A model generated the notes under the pieces. It saw nothing but the letters and a program-made list of their open reading frames with translations, did not search any database and was not told the DNA's origin. Below are positions 14,335-19,161 of a stretch of DNA of 20,202 nt, piece by piece. The DNA comes from a virus, in the IMG/VR virus record IMGVR_UViG_3300031977_001791, positions 1 through 20,202 of that record. The stretch is one strand, 5' to 3'. Position 1 is the stretch's first letter. Each line of letters opens with the position of its first letter. The position numbers and the translations under genes are program-made.

Positions 14335-14429
14335 ACTAAACCCTCAACAGCTAATATCGTATAAAAAACCGTTACAACAACAATAGCAACTAGTAACTTT
14401 TGAAAAAATTCACATAAAAAATCTTTCAT
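14331..14429 (-). CDS. 32-residue single-pass membrane protein
   Basis: This 32-residue frame from ATG 14429 to TGA 14331 has SD GAGGAG and overlaps both neighbours by exactly four bases (ATGA), strong support for a real gene despite its size. A short polar N-terminus is followed by about 20 hydrophobic residues (L-L-V-A-I-V-V-V-T-V-F-Y-T-I-L-A-V), enough to cross the membrane once. Possible roles are a small early inner-membrane effector, superinfection exclusion or modulation of a host membrane protein. A holin is less likely given its early position, away from the lysozyme gene. The function is unknown. Confidence 0.65.
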   Translation of the reverse strand: MKDFLCEFFQKLLVAIVVVTVFYTILAVEGLV

Positions 14430-14686
14430 GCTCTAAACTCCTCTAATATCTTATCTAAAACACGTTCCGCATAGTCATCATATATAAGTTCTTTTACCTC
14501 ATCAGAAAAAAACACCTCATCACCATGTGATATGCATTCACACGTTACATAATCGACATCGAATTCAGCAGGGTAGCAATCTTCAGGCATACCACATATT
14601 TTAGCAGGAGTGTACGTGTAGTGCATAACACCCCAAAATTTTAATCCATGGATCTCCACCTCATAACCGTATTTTTCGTAACTCAT
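14426..14686 (-). CDS. Hypothetical early protein
   Basis: This 86-residue acidic protein starts at ATG 14686 with SD AAGGGG. The first half is strand-rich with a Y-T-Y-T-P-A ... C-Y-P-A-E-F-D-V-D pattern, and the second half forms an acidic helix. I recall similar small phage proteins with paired strands and P-x-E-F-x-V-D but no function. It contains four Cys (C31, C37, C49, C51 by my count), which could bind metal. It overlaps the small membrane gene by four bases. Confidence 0.6.
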   Translation of the reverse strand: MSYEKYGYEVEIHGLKFWGVMHYTYTPAKICGMPEDCYPAEFDVDYVTCECISHGDEVFFSDEVKELIYDDYAERVLDKILEEFRA

Positions 14687-14689
14687 AAT

Positions 14690-14998
14690 TTACCCCTTAT
14701 TAATTGCTTTCGATAGTTTTACTGTTGCGCTAATAGCTGACAGTGGTGGTGTGATTGGTTTGTCTGCATGGTTGTAGAATTGAAATTTTTTAACGTATTC
14801 ACCACGAATTAGCACATACACAATGTTTAAATGCACAATGTCATAACCATTGATACGTCTGTATGCGTCCCAATGGCTTTCTAAGGCACTTTCTACACTA
14901 TCCCAATATCTATGCACTAGGGGGCAGTTAAAAGCCCTCCTAGCGTGCTCTAGTGACTGCTCCCAACTAAACATTTTTCCGTTATTCAATACTCTCAT
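14690..14998 (-). CDS. Hypothetical early protein
   Basis: This 102-residue protein starts at ATG 14998. SD AGGGGGG, five bases upstream, decides against the frame opening at 15019, which would overlap the previous stop. It is Trp- and His-containing (W-E-Q-S-L-E-H-A, V-H-R-Y-W), with basic and aromatic residues in the first half and a beta-rich middle (I-V-Y-V-L-I-R-G-E-Y-V). I recognise no family. It belongs to the early cluster next to the control region, where phages usually keep host-takeover genes. Confidence 0.6.
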   Translation of the reverse strand: MRVLNNGKMFSWEQSLEHARRAFNCPLVHRYWDSVESALESHWDAYRRINGYDIVHLNIVYVLIRGEYVKKFQFYNHADKPITPPLSAISATVKLSKAINKG

Positions 14999-15008
14999 AA
15001 CAACCCCC

Positions 15009-15242
15009 CTAAAACGCACCAGTACTTTTCATAGCACTGACAACACCGTTAAACACTGCGGTTTCATAAGGTGAAAGGCTTCCACCTGAATTTATCTTGG
15101 TGTATATCTGCACCCTTTCATTCAATATGTCGCTGAATGTCTTTAATAAATCAGCATCAATAACATCCTTATTCAACTCGTTAGACAATAAAAAAGCTGA
15201 TGTTTGGATGCTGCCTAATAGATGTTTTATATCGTTATTCAT
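15009..15242 (-). CDS. Hypothetical early protein
   Basis: This 77-residue protein starts at ATG 15242 with SD AAGGGG. It looks all-helical: an N-terminal helix (I-K-H-L-L-G-S-I), a second acidic one (D-L-L-K-T-F-S-D-I-L), then a loop G-G-S-L-S-P-Y-E and a last helix. No motif is recognised. It lies three bases downstream of the preceding gene. Confidence 0.6.
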   Translation of the reverse strand: MNNDIKHLLGSIQTSAFLLSNELNKDVIDADLLKTFSDILNERVQIYTKINSGGSLSPYETAVFNGVVSAMKSTGAF

Positions 15243-15245
15243 AAT

Positions 15246-15584
15246 TCACCCCTTCTCTACTTCTAACAATAACTCTTCAAAATCCACTTGACACCCCGCA
15301 AAGAATACTAATTGATTCACAACATGTTCAGAGTTGCAATCATCAGGCAGTAAGATCACCTCACCTAGCATTTCTTCTTGTTGCTCTATCACGTAGCCGA
15401 TGGCATCCCAAGGGCTGACGCCATGCTTTTTGAGCCATTCATCAGCTTGATAGAAGCCAATGATGTAATAATCCTCATTGAATGCTATGTGGTGTGCATC
15501 ATCAATATTGTCTTGGTTAATGTGTCCACTCTCGATAAGGTCTTGAGCGTGTTCGATTAGTTCTGCGATAATTGATTGTTTCAT
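15246..15584 (-). CDS. Acidic early protein without arginine
   Basis: This 112-residue protein has 24 Asp/Glu, 4 Lys and no Arg by my count, net about -20. The start at 15584 has SD AGGAG. The middle reads D-Y-Y-I-I-G-F-Y-Q-A, then W-L-K-K-H and D-A-I-G-Y-V-I-E, a pattern I recall from small proteins of other marine and enteric phages, with no known role. Size, charge and early position resemble DNA-mimic antirestriction proteins such as T7 Ocr, but there is no sequence evidence for that function. Confidence 0.65.
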   Translation of the reverse strand: MKQSIIAELIEHAQDLIESGHINQDNIDDAHHIAFNEDYYIIGFYQADEWLKKHGVSPWDAIGYVIEQQEEMLGEVILLPDDCNSEHVVNQLVFFAGCQVDFEELLLEVEKG

Positions 15585-15610
15585 TTGTTGTCTCCTCAGA
15601 CTTTAATAAT

Positions 15611-15874
15611 TTATAGCTCGATTAATTGCTCGAAACGATAACCTTTTTGTAATTCTTTAATTTTAAACAGATCTAGATTATCACCCTCTAACGCTTCGAC
15701 AGCCTTCAGATGATTTTCATACGCATCTAGTGAGTAATCATACGCAGTTGTTTTTTGTTTAGAATTATATCTATTTCCTAAACCATCAAAACCAACGAGA
15801 AATGCCGTTATCGACTCCCCCTTTGTATCTGTAGCCTGATTGAAGCGTGTTCTAAATTCTTTTTTATATAGCAT
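15611..15874 (-). CDS. Hypothetical protein, first gene of the leftward arm
   Basis: This 87-residue basic-to-neutral protein starts at ATG 15874 with SD AGGAAA. The N-terminus is rich in Lys, Arg and Phe (Y-K-K-E-F-R-T-R-F-N), followed by a strand-rich part and an acidic C-terminal helix. I recognise no family. It is the first gene downstream of the leftward promoter at 15936-15964, so it is probably among the first proteins made after infection. Confidence 0.6.
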   Translation of the reverse strand: MLYKKEFRTRFNQATDTKGESITAFLVGFDGLGNRYNSKQKTTAYDYSLDAYENHLKAVEALEGDNLDLFKIKELQKGYRFEQLIEL

Positions 15875-15894
15875 AATAATATTTCCTATTAGAT

Positions 15895-16003
15895 GACCAG
15901 TCAGGGCTTATTCCCTACACTGCTTTGATGTGTTTATAATAGTGATATTTACTTGATAATACAAGTCCGACCAGTGAGATATTTTAGTGGTCGTACCAGT
16001 GAC
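15895..16003. repeat. ACCAGT repeats around the leftward promoter
   Basis: GACCAGT occurs at 15895-15901 and 15969-15975, and ACCAGT at 15995-16000. An inverted TGGTC lies at 15988-15992, forming GACCA...TGGTC with the second copy. The copies flank the promoter at 15936-15964, as repressor or activator half-sites would. Confidence 0.4.
15936..15964 (-). promoter_or_regulatory. Leftward early promoter (sigma70 type)
   Basis: On the minus strand, TTGTAT (15959-15964) and TATTAT (15936-15941) are 17 bases apart, 60-90 bases upstream of the first leftward gene. The inverted repeat ACTTG-N6-CAAGT (15951-15966) covers the -35 box and could be an operator. It is the best candidate promoter for the whole leftward arm. 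Confidence 0.55.
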
Positions 16004-16130
16004 TATTTAGTACCTTTATATATGCGTGTGTGCGTAGCAATAACTATGCCAACTATTCAGTACTGCTTAGCTGTATAACTGTATAGGGTAATGGAAGTAT
16101 ATGACAGTATAGGGTGCATCACTCACTCTC

Positions 16131-16242
16131 ACTCTTAGCCTTCTAGACTTCCAGATGTATAGACGTCTAGATGTATAGCCTTCTAGCCTTCTAGGTGTCT
16201 AGACTTCCAGACTTCTAGACGTATAGCCGTTTAGACGTCTAA
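16131..16242. repeat. Tandem array of degenerate 8-bp repeats (13-14 units)
   Basis: From 16139 to 16242 the sequence is thirteen uninterrupted octamers, for example CCTTCTAG, ACTTCCAG, ATGTATAG, ACGTCTAG, GTGTCTAG. A fourteenth, ACTCTTAG, precedes at 16131. In the 13 strict units position 4 is T and position 7 is A in all, position 8 is G in 12, position 6 is T in 11 and position 2 is C in 10. Position 3 is always T or G. The recurring TAG closes all three plus-strand frames, so this is not coding. The unit length and conserved core suggest a protein-binding array, either a replication origin, a regulatory site or a packaging-related site. Confidence 0.85.
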
Positions 16243-16300
16243 ATAAACGCATAGAGGTAGGGGGAGGGGGATTGTCTAGTGTGATTTATGTAGGTAGGCA

Positions 16301-16344
16301 CTCAGATTTGCAAGAGGAGGTTTTCTAAAACCTCTCAGATTTGC
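16301..16344. repeat. Palindrome between 11-bp direct repeats
   Basis: GAGGTTTT and AAAACCTC (16317-16324 and 16327-16334) form a near-perfect hairpin. It lies between two copies of CTCAGATTTGC (16301-16311, 16334-16344), the second sharing one base with the hairpin. Each copy is followed by a related AGAGG/AGAAGG stretch. There is no T-tract, so it is probably not a terminator; a binding site or recombination remnant is possible. Confidence 0.5.
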
Positions 16345-16486
16345 TAGAAGGTAAATTTCGCTTTTATTGGTGAAAAACCCTAATAATTATCCTAATAAGC
16401 CACCCCTAAATCTAACGCACAAGTGCATGATTTCTAAAGGTAAATTATAAAAAAGAAATTATTTTAGAAAAACCTAGTAAAAGGTA

Positions 16487-16515
16487 TTGACTTTTTCAAT
16501 TAAATATGTTATAAT
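16487..16515 (+). promoter_or_regulatory. Strong rightward sigma70-type promoter
   Basis: TTGACT (16487-16492), a 17-base spacer and a perfect TATAAT (16510-16515) make this the best promoter in the window. Transcription would start near 16522, run through a leader of about 135 bases and enter endonuclease VII, terminase, lysozyme and portal. The predicted start coincides with the ACTTCTA motif, so a protein bound there would block it. Confidence 0.8.
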
Positions 16516-16521
16516 CAAGCA

Positions 16522-16545
16522 ACTTCTAAGGAGTGCTTCCTAGAA
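16522..16545. promoter_or_regulatory. Operator-like inverted repeat at the rightward start
   Basis: TTCTA (16524-16528) and TAGAA (16541-16545) are inverted arms around AGGAGTGCTTCC. The first part, ACTTCTAAGGAGTGCTTC, repeats the motif at 13853-13870. It directly overlaps the predicted start of transcription, the usual place for a repressor site. A further hairpin (AGGAG/CTCCT, about 16577-16595) follows in the leader. Confidence 0.45.
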
Positions 16546-16657
16546 TTAATAGCTTTTTATTAAGAAGTATTATTCAGGAGGAGGAGACACTCCTAATTCC
16601 TCTCCTTAGCAATTAAATGTTAGTTGCCCACAATATGCCTGTTAAACAGAGAACATT

Positions 16658-17056
16658 ATGTCAGAAGAAAAAGTATGCACAAAGTGTGGAGAGTCTAAGT
16701 CTACATTAGAGTTCCATAAAAACTATAAGAACAATGACGGTTTACACTACCATTGTAAAAAGTGTCGTAAGAATGAGTCGTTAAAGCAGTACGATATGAC
16801 ACTATCTGATTATGACAAGATGTTAGAAAAGCAAGGTGGTAGGTGTAAGATATGTTCAACAGATACCCCTCGTGGTCAAAGTACAGCGGGTCGTTTTTAT
16901 GTTGACCATAACCATGAGACAGGTGAGGTTAGAGGTTTGTTGTGCAATGACTGTAATACAGGTATTGGTTTATTAAAGGACAGCCCTTTGATTTTAAGCA
17001 AGGCTATAGAATATTTAATGACTAATGGACATTACGGTGACAGTCATGACTTCTGA
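16658..17056 (+). CDS. Recombination endonuclease VII-like HNH nuclease
   Basis: This 132-residue protein has an N-terminal zinc finger (C7-x-x-C10 ... C33-x-x-C36) and then the endonuclease VII domain with C63-x-x-C66, Y-V-D83-H84-N85-H86 and G-L-L-C96-N-D-C99-N100. D83 and N100 match the catalytic D40 and N62 of T4 endonuclease VII. Such enzymes cut Holliday junctions and branched DNA before packaging, and here the gene is the first of the packaging operon, just before TerS. The SD is poor (only AGAGAAC upstream), so translation may be weak or controlled by the structured leader. Confidence 0.88.
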   Translation: MSEEKVCTKCGESKSTLEFHKNYKNNDGLHYHCKKCRKNESLKQYDMTLSDYDKMLEKQGGRCKICSTDTPRGQSTAGRFYVDHNHETGEVRGLLCNDCNTGIGLLKDSPLILSKAIEYLMTNGHYGDSHDF

Positions 17057-17444
17057 AGTAGAAAAGCCTAGAAAAAGAGGCAGACCTCGTAAAGAGGATA
17101 TCGTAGCTAAGACACCTAACAAGGGCAAAAGACCTGTTGGCAGACCCAAAGGGGATGCGGCAATCATTAATGAATATAAAGCAAGAATGCTTGCTAGCCC
17201 AAAAAGTAAGAAGGTGTTAGAAAGCATTTTTAATGCTGCTCTTGATGACGAACATAAACACCAAGCCAGTGCATGGAAGCTTGTAATGGATAGGATTTTA
17301 CCTGTTGCAGCATTTGAGAAGGATGTTGCAGGTAGTAGTGGTAGGAGTGCTATACAGATTAACATTACAGGTGTTGGTGAGACAAAGATAGTGTCCTCTG
17401 ATGATGATAATAATGTGATAGATGCAGACTATGAAGAAAAATAA
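17046..17444 (+). CDS. Probable terminase small subunit (TerS) with AT-hook-like motifs
   Basis: This protein has 132 residues from ATG 17046, chosen for GGTGA at 17036-17040 with a five-base spacer; the alternative ATG at 17025 has no SD. The basic N-terminus carries K-R11-G-R-P14 and V-G32-R-P-K, both AT-hook-like minor-groove binders. The middle is helical (A-A-L-D-D-E-H-K-H-Q-A-S-A-W-K-L), a segment I recall from small subunits in marine podoviruses, and the C-terminus is acidic. TerS recognises phage DNA and loads TerL. The assignment rests on position before TerL plus this pattern. The genes on both sides overlap it. Confidence 0.65.
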   Translation: MTSEVEKPRKRGRPRKEDIVAKTPNKGKRPVGRPKGDAAIINEYKARMLASPKSKKVLESIFNAALDDEHKHQASAWKLVMDRILPVAAFEKDVAGSSGRSAIQINITGVGETKIVSSDDDNNVIDADYEEK

Positions 17445-17898
17445 AGTATTGCACGGTATGGCAGCTATCAGGGCTATTGAGGCTAAAGAAGGAAAGTTGT
17501 CTCCTGTTGAGCGTTATGTTGCGTTAAAAGAAGGGTATGTTGATGGTGAATACCTAGACCATAAAGGTATTCCTACGAGGGGTGTTGGTCAGACTGGTAA
17601 GTTTAAATGTATGCCCTACAAAGAAGCCTTCGCTATATTAGAGAAAGAATGCGCTAAGAAGTTTATTCCTGCATATCCTTTTATGTCTGAGAAGATGCAA
17701 TGTGTCATTATGTCTGCGTTCTATCGTGGGGATATACAGCAGTCTCCTAAGTTTAGACGTTTGTTTAACGAGCATAGGTATGAGGATGCGGCTAAGGAGT
17801 TTCTTAACCACAAAGAGTATTTAGCTAATAGTACACCTTCTCAAATTAAAAAAAGAATAAAAGAGGTGGCTGACGCTATTGTGGAGCATATCTCTTGA
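17422..17898 (+). CDS. T4-type lysozyme (endolysin)
   Basis: This 158-residue muramidase-like protein has E37, D46 and T52 at the same spacing as the catalytic E11, D20 and T26 of T4 lysozyme, within E-G-Y-V-D-G-E-Y-L-D-H-K-G and T-R-G-V-G-Q-T-G. A C-terminal helical part (F-Y-R-G-D, then S-P-K-F-R-R-L-F) completes the fold. It degrades the host cell wall at lysis; there is no signal peptide, so a holin is needed. The start is uncertain: ATG 17422 or 17431, neither with a clear SD, so it is probably coupled to TerS, which it overlaps. Its place between TerS and TerL is unusual. Confidence 0.85.
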   Translation: MQTMKKNKVLHGMAAIRAIEAKEGKLSPVERYVALKEGYVDGEYLDHKGIPTRGVGQTGKFKCMPYKEAFAILEKECAKKFIPAYPFMSEKMQCVIMSAFYRGDIQQSPKFRRLFNEHRYEDAAKEFLNHKEYLANSTPSQIKKRIKEVADAIVEHIS

Positions 17899-19160
17899 CA
17901 CAGTTGAACGTAGAGCTATTGAAATGGCAGCAGTCTGTCTTTAATGATGATACACGTTTTAAGGTGGTAGCGGCAGGAAGACGTTGTGGTAAGAGTAGGC
18001 TTGCGGCATGGACAATGATTATTCGTGCGCTACAAGCAGAGAAGTGTACAGTGTTTTATGTTGCGCCTACACAAGGACAAGCTAGAGATATTATGTGGGG
18101 ATTGCTAGAAGAGCTAGCTTTCCCCATTTTAACAGGTAAGCACGTTAACAACATGGAGATGAAGCTAGTGAATGGCTCACGTATATGTTTAAAGGGTGCT
18201 GATAGACCTGACACGATGCGTGGTGTGTCTCTTGAATATCTTGTGATGGATGAATATGCAGATATGAAACAGCAGGTGTGGGAAGAAATTCTGCGCCCTG
18301 CTCTTGCAGATAGAAAGGGTGATGCCCTGTTCATTGGAACCCCCAAAGGACGTAACCACTTCTATGATTTATTTGTATATGCAGACAAAACTGAAGACGA
18401 TAAGAGTTACAAAGCGTGGCACTTTACATCCTATGACAACGAAAAGTTAGACCCAGAAGAAATCAACCTAGCTAAACAATCTATGTCTTCTTATGCGTTC
18501 CGTCAAGAATTCCTAGCGTCCTTTGAAGCATTAGGATCTGAAATATTTAAAGAAGAATGGATACAGTTTGACGAGGAAGAACCTAGCACTGGTGATTATT
18601 ACATAGCAGTAGATTTAGCAGGCTTTATAGACAACAGCTCTACAGGTAAAAAGAACAAAAGATTAGATAACACAGCGATTAGTGTTGTTAAGGTTAACGA
18701 GCATGGGTGGTACGTTAAAGAAGTTATTTATGGTCGATGGACGTTGGACAAAACAGCTGAAAAAATATTTAATGCCGTTGAACGCTATAGACCTATTAGT
18801 GTTGGCATTGAGCGTGGTATTTCTAAACAGGCTGTTATGTCTCCCTTAATGGACTTGATGAAGCAGCGTAGCCGTTACTTTAGAATTGAAGAGCTTACCC
18901 ACGGCAATCAGAAAAAAGTCGATAGGATTGTTTGGGCGCTACAAGGTAGATTTGAGAATGGACGTGTCACATTGAACAAAGGCGAGTGGAACGGTGAGTT
19001 CTTAGACCAACTATTTCAGTTCCCTAATCACTTAGTACACGATGACTTAATAGACTCTTTAGCCTACATCGACCAACTAGCGGTTGTGTCCTACAATACA
19101 GACTTACTGGACATGATAGACAACGAATATGAACCTATGGACATTACAGCAGGATATTAA
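17895..19160 (+). CDS. Terminase large subunit (TerL)
   Basis: This 421-residue packaging motor has Walker A A27-G-R-R-C-G-K33-S34, Walker B L-V-M-D119-E120, motif III F-I-G-T-P-K-G (147-152) and a C-terminal RNase H-like nuclease with D240 (Y-I-A-V-D), E306 (G-I-E-R-G) and D384/D387 (H-D-D-L-I-D). It uses ATP to pump DNA through the portal and cuts concatemers. The start is TTG 17895, overlapping the lysozyme stop as TTGA, with GGAG nine bases upstream; no ATG precedes Walker A. T7 gp19 is longer (586), and this size is nearer the P22/terminase-6 type. Confidence 0.95.
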   Translation: MTQLNVELLKWQQSVFNDDTRFKVVAAGRRCGKSRLAAWTMIIRALQAEKCTVFYVAPTQGQARDIMWGLLEELAFPILTGKHVNNMEMKLVNGSRICLKGADRPDTMRGVSLEYLVMDEYADMKQQVWEEILRPALADRKGDALFIGTPKGRNHFYDLFVYADKTEDDKSYKAWHFTSYDNEKLDPEEINLAKQSMSSYAFRQEFLASFEALGSEIFKEEWIQFDEEEPSTGDYYIAVDLAGFIDNSSTGKKNKRLDNTAISVVKVNEHGWYVKEVIYGRWTLDKTAEKIFNAVERYRPISVGIERGISKQAVMSPLMDLMKQRSRYFRIEELTHGNQKKVDRIVWALQGRFENGRVTLNKGEWNGEFLDQLFQFPNHLVHDDLIDSLAYIDQLAVVSYNTDLLDMIDNEYEPMDITAGY

Positions 19161-19161
19161 T

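Larger units (their letters stand above)
15875..16657. other. Noncoding control region between divergent arms, candidate origin
   Basis: These 783 bases hold no supportable gene. From left to right they contain the leftward promoter with ACCAGT repeats, two GTATAGGGT copies (16081-16089, 16107-16115), the octamer array, a purine-rich G stretch (about 16252-16271), the hairpin with direct repeats, a very A+T-rich stretch (about 16430-16520) and the rightward promoter with its operator-like motif and a leader of about 135 bases. A repeat array beside an A+T-rich stretch is the usual layout of a replication origin. Position next to the terminase genes would also suit a packaging site. Confidence 0.6.

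Noticed and set aside
16131-16242. CRISPR or coding-repeat reading of the octamer array
   Set aside because: Units are only 8 bp with no spacers, and TAG stops fall in all three plus-strand frames.
16252-16271. G-quadruplex in the G-rich stretch
   Set aside because: Only two long G runs are present, so a stable three-layer quadruplex is unlikely.
16617-16709. 30-codon plus-strand frame (leader peptide?) overlapping the endonuclease VII start
   Set aside because: It has no SD upstream and no protein-like pattern; the frame inside endonuclease VII is probably chance.
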